The notes: generated by a model from the letters alone, not told the origin. A stretch of 64,000 nt of DNA from an uncultured Oscillospiraceae bacterium (GCA_900547455.1 URGV01000001.1:124001-188000); one strand, 5' to 3'; positions 1 through 9,262 are shown, counted from the stretch's first letter. Numbers and translations are program-made.

Positions 1-1248
1 CTGCGCGGCGGGGTAGGCCGCCCAGACGCCATTCAGTCCCCAGAACAGGGGCAGTGTCCAAAGGGCAATGGGGAAGAACAGGCACGGCTCGATGTAGACC
101 AGCAGGGTGGAGACGTTGGTCTTTTCGACCGCGTAAAAATAGGCGCTGATGCAGCGGGTGATGCCGACCATCAGGAAGGAGCAGGCGGTGATGATCAGAG
201 CGGGCTGCGCCTGCTGTGCCAGACTGCCGGTCAGGCCGAACAGGGTTGTGATCTGCGCGCGCAGCAGCGAGACGCCCACAGCGGTCAAGAGCGAAATAAT
301 GATCGAGGCGCTGATGGCCTTTTTAAACAGGAAGCGAATGTGCTGGGTCTGGCCCGCACCATAGTAGAAGCTCAGCAGCGGCTGAACGCCGTCACCGACG
401 CCCTGTAGCAAAAGCTGTACCGAAGCCAGGACATAGGAGAGCAGCGAAAAGACGGACAAAGCGTCGTCTCCGCCGTAGCGGATGCACTGCCAGTTGGTGA
501 AGATGATGATGACCGAAGGAATCAGCGTCTGACCAAAGGGGGAGACGCCGATGCGGATGATTGTTTTCAGGCGCTGCCAGGAAAGCTTCAGGCTGTCCAG
601 CGAGAAAATGTTCCGGTTGTTGCGGAACAGGTAGGAAAGGTTGAAGGCAGCGACAACCGCCTGCGCGATGACAGTGGCGATGGCCGCTCCCGCCAGACCC
701 ATTTCCATGCGGAAAACAAAGAGGTAGTCGAGGATGATGTTGGTAATTAAGCCGCTGCTCATAAACAAAGTGGCTTCTACCGTCTTGCCCTGGTTGCGGA
801 TCAAGGGGGTGATGCCGTTGCCCAGGACAGGGAAGATACCGCAGAAAATGATGATCGAGATGTACTCGTGGGCATAGTCCGCAATGGCTCCGCTGCCGCC
901 CAGCATGGAGATGCACCAGTCGCGGCTCAGCCAGAAAAGCCCCATCAGGGCAAAACCAGCGACAACAAGGGTGGTGATGGCCGTTCCTGCCGCGCGGTCG
1001 GCCTCCTCATAATCCTCGCTCCCGCGGTATTTGCTCATCAGGACAGCGCCGCCGACGCCGAGGCCAAAGGCGGTCGCGTTCATGCAAGCCTGGACGGGGT
1101 AGACCAGATTGATTGCGGCCAGCGCTTGGCTTCCCACCGCGTTGCCGACAAAGATGCCGTCGACCATCGAGTAAAAGCCGCTGAGCAGCATCGAAATCAT
1201 GGAAGGCAGGACGTAGCGGTAAAAATCTCTGTTCAGCTCTTTTTTCAT
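1..1248 (-). CDS. MATE family efflux transporter (3' end cut by window start)
   Basis: This is an integral membrane drug/sodium antiporter of the MATE family, which exports cationic compounds using an ion gradient. The minus-strand frame is open from the ATG at 1248 to base 1 without a stop (416 codons). MATE proteins are usually about 450 residues, so only the last part of the second half is missing. It begins MKKELNRDFYRYVLPSM and has the family's repeated hydrophobic helices with a Gly-rich VDGIFVGNAVG segment near residue 30. A GGAGGAG ribosome site lies about 10 bases before the start. The antiporter gene that ends at 1377 lies upstream on the same strand, with about 130 bases between them. 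The substrate cannot be told from sequence. Confidence 0.88.
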   Translation of the reverse strand, partial: MKKELNRDFYRYVLPSMISMLLSGFYSMVDGIFVGNAVGSQALAAINLVYPVQACMNATAFGLGVGGAVLMSKYRGSEDYEEADRAAGTAITTLVVAGFALMGLFWLSRDWCISMLGGSGAIADYAHEYISIIIFCGIFPVLGNGITPLIRNQGKTVEATLFMSSGLITNIILDYLFVFRMEMGLAGAAIATVIAQAVVAAFNLSYLFRNNRNIFSLDSLKLSWQRLKTIIRIGVSPFGQTLIPSVIIIFTNWQCIRYGGDDALSVFSLLSYVLASVQLLLQGVGDGVQPLLSFYYGAGQTQHIRFLFKKAISASIIISLLTAVGVSLLRAQITTLFGLTGSLAQQAQPALIITACSFLMVGITRCISAYFYAVEKTNVSTLLVYIEPCLFFPIALWTLPLFWGLNGVWAAYPAAQ

Positions 1249-1376
1249 AAATTGTTTCTCTCCTCCATATTCTTAGAAAATCACATGACAATTTCAAATT
1301 ATAAACTATGGCCCTACACCAGGGTCAAGCCCTGCGGCAAATATTTTGTTGAAAAAGGAGAGAAAAAGAGAAAAAT

Positions 1377-2639
1377 TTACCGGCGAAGGTCAGCTGATGA
1401 AAGTGCCGGGGACTGCTCACCGTTTTCGATAATATCCTGTTTTGATGAAGGAATACAGCCAGACAAAACCAACGCCAGTTTTGCACAGGCAGGGCCGGCC
1501 ATTTCATACAGGATGCCGGAGGAGAGAATGATGACCGACAGGGTGGTTCCCCATTGCCCTGGCAGGAGGCGCTGGCCCAAAGCCGCCAGACCAATCGAAA
1601 CACCAGCTTGTGGAATGAGCGCCAAGCCGAGATATTGGGTAAGTGGTTTGGATGAATGGGAAAGCACGCATCCAGCAACAGCACCCAGATATTTACCGAT
1701 GATGCGGACAAAAAAGTAGACAATACCGATAAGGCCAGCAACTTTTAAAGCAGGTACATCCAGGCGCATGCCGGAGAGGACGAAGAAAAGGAGGAGGATG
1801 GGAGGAGAGAAGCGATCAATGAGATGGAAAAGCCGTTCGTTTCCACCGCAGTTGATATAAACGGCTCCCAGTACCATGCACGCCAGAAGGGGAGAGATGT
1901 CCTGAAAGGCGCAAAATCCGGTGATGGAGAGGATGACAGCCAAAGCAAGTACCAGGCTGTGCTCGTCGGAGCGGCCGGCGTTGATCCAGCGGGAAAGCAG
2001 GTACCCTCCCAAGGCGCCGAGCACCAACGAAACAAGCTGCAGGAGAACCGGCAGCAGAACGATGCTGGGCGTGATGCCATCACCGTCCATCGCCTGAACA
2101 ATGGCGGCGCATATGCTGAAGGCGATCAGCGCAACGGCATCGTCCAAGGCGACCACCTGCAGCAGGACCTGGATGAATTCACCCTCGGCGTGGTATTGGC
2201 GAATGGTCATCAGGGTGGAGGCAGGTGCGGTGGCGCTGCTGATTGCACCCAGCAGCAGCGAGAAGGAGAGCGGCAGACGGAAAAGCAGCGACATCACCAA
2301 AGTGACCAGCACTGCAGCTGCAAGCGATTCCCAGAGGGTGATGACAAAGACACCTTTTCCATTCCGCCTCAGCTGCGAGAAACGAAAATATTTTCCTGTA
2401 CCGAAGGCGATGAGGGCCAGGGCAATATCGGTGATAAAGTCCATGTCCTCGATGATAGAGGAGGGAATCAGGTCTAGCAGATAGGGGCCAATCAAGACTC
2501 CAGCAAGGATGTAGCCGGTGACGTTGGGCAGATGGATTTTCTTGGTCGCGCGGGTTGCCAGAAACCCTGCGGCAAGAATGATGGAGAGGTTTAGAATTAC
2601 ACCGGGAGTGGAGTCAGGTAGGGTGAATAAGGACAACAT
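1377..2639 (-). CDS. Cation:proton antiporter (CPA2/KefB-like membrane domain)
   Basis: This is a polytopic Na+/H+ or K+/H+ exchanger domain of about 420 residues, with roughly 12-13 hydrophobic helices. Recognisable are the early LPNVTGYILAGVLIGPYLLD segment, the GTGKYF region and the core SSATAPASTL and ALDDAVALIAF segments, which carry the paired acidic residues typical of CPA exchangers. No RCK/TrkA-N nucleotide-binding domain follows, unlike full KefB. The ATG at 2639 is chosen because AAGAAGG lies about 10 bases upstream; an in-frame ATG at 2660 and a longer upstream extension are less well supported. The gene is divergent from a LysR-type regulator that probably controls it. The transported ion is not predictable. 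Confidence 0.87.
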   Translation of the reverse strand: MLSLFTLPDSTPGVILNLSIILAAGFLATRATKKIHLPNVTGYILAGVLIGPYLLDLIPSSIIEDMDFITDIALALIAFGTGKYFRFSQLRRNGKGVFVITLWESLAAAVLVTLVMSLLFRLPLSFSLLLGAISSATAPASTLMTIRQYHAEGEFIQVLLQVVALDDAVALIAFSICAAIVQAMDGDGITPSIVLLPVLLQLVSLVLGALGGYLLSRWINAGRSDEHSLVLALAVILSITGFCAFQDISPLLACMVLGAVYINCGGNERLFHLIDRFSPPILLLFFVLSGMRLDVPALKVAGLIGIVYFFVRIIGKYLGAVAGCVLSHSSKPLTQYLGLALIPQAGVSIGLAALGQRLLPGQWGTTLSVIILSSGILYEMAGPACAKLALVLSGCIPSSKQDIIENGEQSPALSSADLRR

Positions 2640-2713
2640 TGGCAAAATACCTTCTTTCATTTTATAAAAAATAATATAAAATAAGCTTAAATTGTTAAAA
2701 AATTTCATCTGAC

Positions 2714-2742
2714 TTGATTATATAGACAAAGTGTGATAAAAT
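2714..2742 (+). promoter_or_regulatory. Promoter of the LysR regulator gene
   Basis: TTGATT (2714-2719) is followed after 17 bases by TAAAAT (2737-2742), with a TGA extended -10 at 2734-2736. The region is bounded by the inverted repeat TTGATT (2714-2719) and AATCAA (2740-2745), which could also serve as a regulator binding site. Confidence 0.6.
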
Positions 2743-2745
2743 CAA
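2717..2745 (-). promoter_or_regulatory. Promoter of the antiporter gene, superimposed on the LysR promoter
   Basis: Read on the minus strand, TTGATT (2745-2740) and a perfect TATAAT (2722-2717) are 17 bases apart. The boxes interlock with those of the plus-strand promoter, so the -35 of one overlaps the -10 of the other. Confidence 0.6.
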
Positions 2746-2800
2746 ATAATATTTTCTTAACCGCTCATCAATTAATTTTATAATAAGGGAGGGAACGGCG

Positions 2801-3691
2801 GTGATTGATGCAAAAATTCGGACACTGTTGGCGGTTGCGGGCAGCGGCAGTTATACCAGGGCGGCCGAACAGCTTTGTCTGACCCAGCCGGCTGTCAGCC
2901 ACCACATACACCAATTGGAGGAGGAGTATGGGATCGAGATCTTTTTTCGCGATAAAAAGGCGCTTCATGTGATCGACGAGGGGGCAGTGCTGATCAAATA
3001 CGCCCGCCGCGCAGCAGGTATATCCAACATGGCGAGGCAGGCGATTGAGGACATTCAGCGCCAAGTTACCCATCTGAACATCGGGATGACCCAGACTGTG
3101 GGGGAGAATACGATGCCGCAGGTGATTGGTCTTTACTGCGAGGAGCATCCACACGTCCGCATCAATATTTGTACGGATACGATCAATAATATTTATACAA
3201 TGATAAAATCTTACGAATTGGATATCGGGATTGTGGAAGGAAAATTACCGGTGTCGGATGTAAAGACAGTTTTGCTGGACACCGATTATCTCTGCCTGAT
3301 TGTTTCCCCTCTGCATTCGCTTGCCAAGCGGACCAGTGTAGGCTTTTCGGAGCTGAAAAGGGAAAAAATGATTCTGCGCTCCCCAAAAACAGGGACCCGC
3401 CTGCTGCTTGACAGCTACCTTGCTAATCTTGGCAGCAGCGTCAAGGATTTGAATGTCATCATTGAGATGGATAATGTGACAATGATAAAGGAGCTGGTTT
3501 CACTGAATATGGGTATTTCCATCATCGCGCACAGTATCTGCCGAGAGGAGGAACAACAGGGCAAGCTGGCAGTGGTGCCAATTGAAAATTCCAACATGAT
3601 CCGACAGATCAATATGGTGCATCATCCGGATTTTTCGCACCAGGAAGTTCTGGACGACCTGCGTCATATTTATCGGCGGCTTAACCGGTAA
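2801..3691 (+). CDS. LysR family transcriptional regulator
   Basis: This is a 296-residue DNA-binding regulator. The N-terminal winged helix-turn-helix is clear: residues 10-35 contain GSYTRAAEQLCLTQPAVSHH, the standard LysR recognition helix, followed by a linker helix and a periplasmic-binding-protein-like effector domain (about residues 90-295). The GTG at 2801 follows GGGAGGGAACGGCG, a good ribosome site. It is transcribed divergently from the cation/proton antiporter, and the two promoters occupy the same DNA, so autoregulation plus control of the antiporter is the simplest reading. The effector is unknown. Confidence 0.93.
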   Translation: MIDAKIRTLLAVAGSGSYTRAAEQLCLTQPAVSHHIHQLEEEYGIEIFFRDKKALHVIDEGAVLIKYARRAAGISNMARQAIEDIQRQVTHLNIGMTQTVGENTMPQVIGLYCEEHPHVRINICTDTINNIYTMIKSYELDIGIVEGKLPVSDVKTVLLDTDYLCLIVSPLHSLAKRTSVGFSELKREKMILRSPKTGTRLLLDSYLANLGSSVKDLNVIIEMDNVTMIKELVSLNMGISIIAHSICREEEQQGKLAVVPIENSNMIRQINMVHHPDFSHQEVLDDLRHIYRRLNR

Positions 3692-3783
3692 TTATGATTG
3701 TCAAAAAAATTGCGTCAAAGCGGCCTTTTTTCCCACAAAGGAAAAAGAGGCTGTGAAATCACTGTAAATAATCACAAAAAAAC

Positions 3784-3812
3784 TTGTGAAACGCAGCATT
3801 TTCTGATAAAAT
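3784..3812 (+). promoter_or_regulatory. Promoter upstream of the CNNM/CorC gene
   Basis: TTGTGA (3784-3789), a 17-base spacer and TAAAAT (3807-3812), with a TGA extended -10 at 3804-3806. It lies about 75 bases before the proposed TTG start. Confidence 0.5.
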
Positions 3813-3888
3813 AAAAGACGGACTGGAAAAAAGAATCAATCCGCATTTTTCCAGAAAATTTTTTGAAAGAAAGTAGAGCTGATGAATT

Positions 3889-5169
3889 TTGGGCAGTAGC
3901 GGGTTCTCATACATATTGGTTGTGATTTTTATCATGTGTTCGGCCTTCTTTTCCGGGTCGGAAACGGCGTTGACCAGTGTCAACAAAATCCGTTTGAAAA
4001 ACATGGCGGAAAATGGGGATAAGCGCGCGGCGCGCACACTGCGCGTGGCTGAGGATTATGAGCAGATGATTTCCACCGTATTGATTGGAAACAACATCGT
4101 CAACACCGGGTCCGCTTCCGTTGCAACCGTTTTATTCACCATGTGGCTGGGCGCAGATAAAGGTGCAGCAGTATCCACCGTTGTGATGACCATCATCGTT
4201 CTGATTTTTGGTGAGGTCGTTCCAAAAAACTATGGCAAGGCAAATGCGGATTCCCTTGCGATGTTTGTGTCGGGACCGATCAGTGTCCTGATGGTTATTT
4301 TTAAGCCGCTGTCCTTTATCCTCGGCAATATTTCCAAATTTGTTATCAAGATAACCGGCAGCTCAGAGGATGGAAAACCATCTGTTACAGAAGAAGAACT
4401 GAAATATATTGTGGAATCCATCGAGGAAGAAGGGGTGCTGGAAGAAAGAGAAAGTGATCTTGTCCAGTCTGCTCTGGAGTTTGATGAAATTGAGGTGCAG
4501 GAGATTGTTACTCCCCGTGTCGATATGATCACGCTCGATGTCGAGGACAGCTGGGAGGAGATCCTTTCCCTTGCCAAGGAAAGCAGGGTTTCCCGCATCC
4601 CGGTTTACGAAGATTCGATCGACAATATTATCGGTCTGGTCCATGTCCGGGATATTCTGGAGGATGAAATTGTTCATCAGCAGCACAATATCCGGGATCT
4701 GCTGACCCAGTGCGTGTTTGTCCATAAAACGATGAAGCTTTCTGCATTGTTAGAAAAACTGCGCAAGGAGAAGATGACGCTTGCCATTGTCACCGACGAC
4801 TACGGTGGAACAATGGGCCTTGTCACCATCGAGGACCTGGTGGAGGAACTGGTCGGCGAGATTTGGGATGAGTACGATGACTTTGAGGAAGAGCTGGTGA
4901 AAAAAGACGACAATACCTATGAAGTCAGCGGCGATTATAACATTTATGATTTGATGGAGGAGCTGGACGAGGACAACCGATCCTTCGAAAGCGATTACAA
5001 CACTGTCAGCGGCTGGGTTTTGGAACAGCTTGAGCACATTCCGAAGGTTGGCGAAAGCGTGGTTTATGAGAACCGCATGCGCGTCACCGTCATTGCGATG
5101 GAGGATCAACGCATCACCAAACTTCGGGTTGAGCTGTTGCCCAAAGCAATACCAGCAGAAAACGAATGA
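3889..5169 (+). CDS. CNNM/CorC-type transporter, hemolysin C family (DUF21-CBS-CorC)
   Basis: This 426-residue membrane protein is of the kind linked to Mg2+/Co2+ transport. The N-terminal DUF21 domain (about 1-190) starts with the conserved CSAFFSGSETALTSVN motif. A CBS pair follows (about 200-330, with VTPRVDMITLD and DDYGGTMGLVTIEDLVEELVG), then the C-terminal CorC/HlyC domain (about 340-425). The best start is TTG at 3889, which places CSAFFSGSETA about 17 residues in, as in relatives. A nearby ATG at 3882 is in another frame and stops after five codons. The next gene begins 15 bases after the stop, so they are probably co-transcribed. Despite the old name, hemolysis is not implied. Confidence 0.9.
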   Translation: MGSSGFSYILVVIFIMCSAFFSGSETALTSVNKIRLKNMAENGDKRAARTLRVAEDYEQMISTVLIGNNIVNTGSASVATVLFTMWLGADKGAAVSTVVMTIIVLIFGEVVPKNYGKANADSLAMFVSGPISVLMVIFKPLSFILGNISKFVIKITGSSEDGKPSVTEEELKYIVESIEEEGVLEERESDLVQSALEFDEIEVQEIVTPRVDMITLDVEDSWEEILSLAKESRVSRIPVYEDSIDNIIGLVHVRDILEDEIVHQQHNIRDLLTQCVFVHKTMKLSALLEKLRKEKMTLAIVTDDYGGTMGLVTIEDLVEELVGEIWDEYDDFEEELVKKDDNTYEVSGDYNIYDLMEELDEDNRSFESDYNTVSGWVLEQLEHIPKVGESVVYENRMRVTVIAMEDQRITKLRVELLPKAIPAENE

Positions 5170-5183
5170 AATGGGGCTGAGTA

Positions 5184-6239
5184 ATGTCAGTGAAAAAAAC
5201 AAATACGGAAAATACCGGATGGCAGAAGTTGGAACAGACGCAGCCAGCAGCTGCGGAAATTTCTAACGAGTCGCTTCCGGAAGCTGAAAAGGAAAACCAA
5301 AAAGAGACGCAGTCGGCTGCAGAGGAAAACGAAAACAAGCAGCAGGAAAAAGCGGTTCCTGAGGTCTCTCCGGAACAGAAAAAACAGTCCAGTCGGGATA
5401 CAATGTCCAAAAAGGCACGCAGGAGAAAATATTCTGCCGCGATGCCGATTGGAGGCGTATTTGTCCTGCTGGCAGTGATAGGGCTCATTACGGTGATTGT
5501 TTTTGGCGTGCGCGCGACCGAAAATCTGATCGACAACTCCAAGCAAAAGGAAGAGTTTGAGCGGATTATTCTGCCGGTGCTCATGTTCGACCCGGTTCCG
5601 TTTGAGGACCCGAACGAGATGGGAAATCTGCCTCTGCTGCGCGCCTCTATCTGGTCGGCAATTCTTGATAACAGCGAAAAATATCTGGTCGGCGACGGAA
5701 ACATGGTTTCGGTTCCGCAGAGCGACGTGGATGTAGCTTGTGCAAAGCTGTTCGGCTCCAGCGTCACCCTGCAGCATCAGGGATTCGAGGATTATCTTTC
5801 GATGTACTCTTATGATGAATCCACCAAGACCTACTATGTCCCGGTCGACGTCACCGCGCTGTATACCCCGCAGGTCGAAGAAATCACCCGCAACGGCGAT
5901 ACCTTTGAGCTGTTGGTGGGTTATGTCGCGCCGACCAACCAGTGGATTCAGAGCTTGAGCGGCGACACCACCGAGCCGTCCCCAAGTAAATACATGATCT
6001 ATGAGCTGGAACGGGTGGACGACAACTATCAGTTGGTGGGCATCAAGGACCCGCCGGACGGCGTTGTTCCGGGTGTCCCGCAGATTCAGGAGGACTCTTC
6101 GCAGACAACCTCTCCTGCAACTGATCAAACGCAGCCGCAGACCATCGAGCCTGCGGAGAAGACCCTGCCACAGGAATCGACCGATGATTCCGAGCAGCCG
6201 GAGACCACCGATACAACCGAAGAAAGCGCACAGATGTAG
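5184..6239 (+). CDS. Single-pass membrane protein of unknown function with acidic flanks
   Basis: I do not recognise this 351-residue protein. The first 80 residues are hydrophilic and rich in Glu, Gln and Ala. A basic KKARRRK cluster then precedes one hydrophobic segment (about residues 88-110, GGVFVLLAVIGLITVIVFGV), so the bulk is probably outside the membrane with the N-terminus inside. Residues 120-290 form a compact mixed domain, and the last 60 residues are Thr/Glu/Gln/Pro-rich low complexity. The ATG at 5184 follows GGGGCTGAG, 15 bases after the CorC-type gene. A strong terminator follows at 6258, ending this two-gene unit. Confidence 0.8.
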   Translation: MSVKKTNTENTGWQKLEQTQPAAAEISNESLPEAEKENQKETQSAAEENENKQQEKAVPEVSPEQKKQSSRDTMSKKARRRKYSAAMPIGGVFVLLAVIGLITVIVFGVRATENLIDNSKQKEEFERIILPVLMFDPVPFEDPNEMGNLPLLRASIWSAILDNSEKYLVGDGNMVSVPQSDVDVACAKLFGSSVTLQHQGFEDYLSMYSYDESTKTYYVPVDVTALYTPQVEEITRNGDTFELLVGYVAPTNQWIQSLSGDTTEPSPSKYMIYELERVDDNYQLVGIKDPPDGVVPGVPQIQEDSSQTTSPATDQTQPQTIEPAEKTLPQESTDDSEQPETTDTTEESAQM

Positions 6240-6257
6240 CGCAGTACAAAAGTTTCC

Positions 6258-6296
6258 AAGAGGACTTCCTTCTCCAAAGAAGGAGGTCCTCTTTTT
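6258..6296 (+). terminator. Intrinsic terminator after the 5184-6239 gene
   Basis: A 15-bp stem (6258-6272 with 6279-6293, one G-U pair) and a 6-base loop are followed by a T run (6292-6296). Confidence 0.9.
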
Positions 6297-6405
6297 GCGT
6301 TATACACAGATATTGAGAAAAGGGGAAAAAAGGTTATCAGGAAAGAGGGTTTCGTTATATAACACAAAAAAGAGAATCTTACCTCTTCCTTTTCTAAACA
6401 AAAAG

Positions 6406-6414
6406 TGCTATACT
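6406..6414 (+). promoter_or_regulatory. Extended -10 promoter for the S41 lipoprotein pair
   Basis: TGC followed directly by TATACT (6409-6414) makes an extended -10, about 30 bases before the ATG. No convincing -35 is visible. Confidence 0.45.
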
Positions 6415-6445
6415 GGACAAGGATTGACGAATAGGAGGATAAAAG

Positions 6446-7807
6446 ATGATGAAAAAGATAATTTCCATCTTGCTGGTCGCAGCCATGCTGACACTCTCCG
6501 GTTGCTCGGGTAACCCACAGCCGACGATGGAGGAATTGATGGCCGAGGTCAACGCGGAGCACCAGACAGTGGAGCGTTTTGAGGGGGACCTGTCACCCTA
6601 CCTGCGTGAGCCGACCGAGAGTATAGAGTTTGAAAGGCTAACCCTTTTCCCAGAAGCGAAGGCTGAGTATCAGCCTGAGAAGCTTTTGACCTTCGAGCAG
6701 GCGAAAGAGGATATCGATTTTGTCTTTCATGTTTTCCACGACACCTATGGACTGTACGATTACTTTGGTGGAGACGAAGCCTTTTCCCAGGCAAAGCAGT
6801 CGGTCCTGCAGCAGTGCGAATCTGCTGAAACGCTGACCTGCGAATTTTTGGTGCAGAGCCTGGTGCAAAATCTCTCCTTTGTGAAGGACGGACACTTTTC
6901 CATCGCGCAGCAATCTGCTGCACCGCGCATCTGTCCGTTTTTCTACCGAGAGGTGGCCTTCGTGAAAACCGAGGAGGGCTATCAGAGCGAGGACGGCAAA
7001 CAGGTGGAATCGGTGGAAGGCTACGAGGATCTGGATCAGCTGTTCCGTCGTTCCATCTCCTCAGAGGGCGAACTGGTCTATTACCCGGTTGTCTTAAAGA
7101 AGGTGGAGGACGCCTCTCTGCAAGGCACCTATCAGAACAATGAGCCGCTGGTGGTTCACTATTGGGGTGGAGAAACGCAGACCCTTACCGCAGAATCGTT
7201 TGAGATGTACGATGAAGCACTGCCGGAGCGGACAGTGACCGAGGAGGTGGAAGGAATTCCCGTTCTGCGGTTGCAGTTTTTCGATTCGCAGGGAAGCAGA
7301 GAACGGCGGGAATTTTTAGAGGATCATGCGGATGCGCTGGTACAGATCATCGACCTGCGCACCAACGGAGGCGGGTTCTGGCAGGACGTGCAGAGCGTGA
7401 TGATGGATTATGTTGGGCAGGCAGTCCCCACCAATTCGGTAGAGGTCGATGCCTGGACAGGGAACTATCAGGATGAGCAGGATCAATTTGCAGAAAATGA
7501 AAAGCTGCTCATTGTCTTGACCGGGAAATATACCGCCTCCGCTGCGGAGCAGTTTGTGGATGCAATCCATAATGTGGAGAATGTTTTGATTGTCGGCGAA
7601 AACACAAATGGCTGCATCCTGACTGCGGCGGGCAGCTCCTATCTGCCCAACAGCAACGCCCCGATGGTGTTGGGGGCGAATCTGGTTCACGTTTTTCCGG
7701 GGGAAGGATTTTTCGAGGAGCTGCGGGGGCTTTATCCCGACATTTGGACCCCGGCAGGAGAGGCGGAAGAATTGGTGATCAAGCTGGTGGAGCAGCTCAA
7801 TCGGTAG
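6446..7807 (+). CDS. S41-family peptidase-like lipoprotein, copy 1
   Basis: This 453-residue exported lipoprotein carries a C-terminal tail-specific-protease (S41) fold. The signal peptide MMKKIISILLVAAMLTLSGC ends in an LSGC lipobox, so it should be anchored to the outer face of the membrane. The S41 core (about 250-440) shows IIDLRTNGGG before the nucleophile region and TASAAEQFVDA with the expected catalytic Ser. The later segment reads GENTNGC rather than the CtpA GKG motif, so the CtpA-type Lys base is absent. That resembles the tricorn/IRBP-like branch or a degenerate enzyme. AGGAGG lies 7 bases before the ATG. A paralogue follows 24 bases downstream. Confidence 0.82.
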   Translation: MMKKIISILLVAAMLTLSGCSGNPQPTMEELMAEVNAEHQTVERFEGDLSPYLREPTESIEFERLTLFPEAKAEYQPEKLLTFEQAKEDIDFVFHVFHDTYGLYDYFGGDEAFSQAKQSVLQQCESAETLTCEFLVQSLVQNLSFVKDGHFSIAQQSAAPRICPFFYREVAFVKTEEGYQSEDGKQVESVEGYEDLDQLFRRSISSEGELVYYPVVLKKVEDASLQGTYQNNEPLVVHYWGGETQTLTAESFEMYDEALPERTVTEEVEGIPVLRLQFFDSQGSRERREFLEDHADALVQIIDLRTNGGGFWQDVQSVMMDYVGQAVPTNSVEVDAWTGNYQDEQDQFAENEKLLIVLTGKYTASAAEQFVDAIHNVENVLIVGENTNGCILTAAGSSYLPNSNAPMVLGANLVHVFPGEGFFEELRGLYPDIWTPAGEAEELVIKLVEQLNR

Positions 7808-7831
7808 GGAGGAAGAAGGAGGAAGATGAAA

Positions 7832-9214
7832 ATGAAAAAGGCAATTTGTGTATTGCTGACTGCGGCTATGCTGAGCATGACAGGCTGCTCCACCATCCCA
7901 CAGCCGACGATGGAGGAATTGATGAGCGAGGTCAATGCGGAGCATCAGGCAGTCGAAAAGCCGGAGGTTGCAGTTGCACCGTATTCGCAGTATGTTGCTC
8001 CGAGAGGTTCTGTTGAGCAGGATCTCACACCGGCGGAGCCAAACCCGGATGGCAGTCTTTCGATGGAGCAGGCACAATTTGACATCAACTCTCTGTTTGA
8101 TATGGTGCGCAAAAACTACGGCCTATACAATTTTTACGGTGGCGCGGAGGTCTTTGAGGCAGCGCGCCAGCAGGCGTTGGCGGATTGTGAAAACGCACAG
8201 ACGATGGATGCCGATGTGCTCCAGCAAATCATTTTAGATAATCTTTCCTTCATCACTGACCAGCACTTTTTGGTTGGTGGAGAGCATCCATCAAGCAGTA
8301 TCTATCCCTGCTTTTTTACGGAAGTTGCTTTCCAAAAAACGGAGGAAGGGTACAGTACTGCGGATGGAAAGCTGGTCGAATCGGTGGACGGACAGAACAA
8401 TCTGGACGAGCTGTTCAAGCGATCTCTGACAAGGGAGGGGGAGATCGTCTACTGGCCGATCACCTTTGCAGCAAGCGAGGAAGCAAAGAATAATCCACCT
8501 TCCTTGACTGTCCACTATACCGACGGCAGCGAACAGACCCTGACGGCATTGCCTTACGAATCCCCAGAAGCAGACCCGGAGGTGGAGGACGTGGAGCTGC
8601 GCGATGAGGAGGGAATTCCTGTCCTGTACGCCAAGTGGATTGCTTCTCAAGATTTTGCAAATTCCGCGCTGGAGATGCAGGAAGAAGCCAACATAGTGAA
8701 CCTGACCGGCAACGGCGGCGGCTATATGCCGATTGCGTCGGAGTGGTGGGAAAACTATGTAGGTGAAACGGTGCCGACGAATCATTTTTCAATCTACACC
8801 CAGCAGAATATGGGAACGAAGGGATTTGTAGGAATGGAGGACGAGATGGGGGTCCAGGTGATGGACGGCTGGACCTTGGTCAACACTCACCCGGACTCTT
8901 TTATCGAAAATGAGAATTTGTTGGTGATTTTGACAAGCAAAAAGACAGCGTCGGCGGCGGAGATGTTCGTCGATCTGTCGCACAATGTAGAGAACACGCT
9001 GGTGATAGGAGAAAACACGGCGGGGTGCTTGACAGGCAACACTACTCGGGGTTCCCAGCTGCTGTACAGCAGGGTTGAGGTCTCATACGGAAACATGGTC
9101 ACCATTTTCCCGGAAGGAGACTTTGTTGAAGGTTATGGCTACGAGCCGGACCTCTGGTGTCCGGCGGTTTGGGCAGAGGAGGCGACTGTCCATTTTCTCA
9201 ACAAACAGCTGTAA
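7832..9214 (+). CDS. S41-family peptidase-like lipoprotein, copy 2
   Basis: This tandem paralogue of the preceding gene has about 460 residues. It shares the signal/lipobox (SMTGC), the PQPTMEELMxEVNAEHQ segment after the lipidated Cys, and the S41 core. TASAAEMFVDLSHNVENT holds the expected Ser. The strand before it reads NLTGNGGG instead of DLRTNGGG, and the later motif is GENTAGC, again without the CtpA Lys. The ATG at 7832 is preferred because AAGGAGG sits 9 bases upstream; the ATG at 7826 is only 3 bases from it. It is probably co-transcribed with copy 1. Whether either copy is an active peptidase is open. Confidence 0.82.
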   Translation: MKKAICVLLTAAMLSMTGCSTIPQPTMEELMSEVNAEHQAVEKPEVAVAPYSQYVAPRGSVEQDLTPAEPNPDGSLSMEQAQFDINSLFDMVRKNYGLYNFYGGAEVFEAARQQALADCENAQTMDADVLQQIILDNLSFITDQHFLVGGEHPSSSIYPCFFTEVAFQKTEEGYSTADGKLVESVDGQNNLDELFKRSLTREGEIVYWPITFAASEEAKNNPPSLTVHYTDGSEQTLTALPYESPEADPEVEDVELRDEEGIPVLYAKWIASQDFANSALEMQEEANIVNLTGNGGGYMPIASEWWENYVGETVPTNHFSIYTQQNMGTKGFVGMEDEMGVQVMDGWTLVNTHPDSFIENENLLVILTSKKTASAAEMFVDLSHNVENTLVIGENTAGCLTGNTTRGSQLLYSRVEVSYGNMVTIFPEGDFVEGYGYEPDLWCPAVWAEEATVHFLNKQL

Positions 9215-9262
9215 TCTGGGCGGTACGGGCTGGCGATTTTTGTGGAAAGTTCCGTTTGCCCC

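Noticed and set aside
868..1719. 283-codon plus-strand frame across the MATE and antiporter genes
   Set aside because: Crosses two minus-strand genes with clear protein signatures; no ribosome site.
3721..3756. Hairpin after the LysR gene (CCTTTTTTCC/GGAAAAAGAGG)
   Set aside because: Arms do not match well and no T run follows, so I do not call it a terminator.
3882..3899. ATG start at 3882 for the CorC-type gene
   Set aside because: Stops after five codons in a different frame; a TTG start at 3889 explains the gene without a frameshift.
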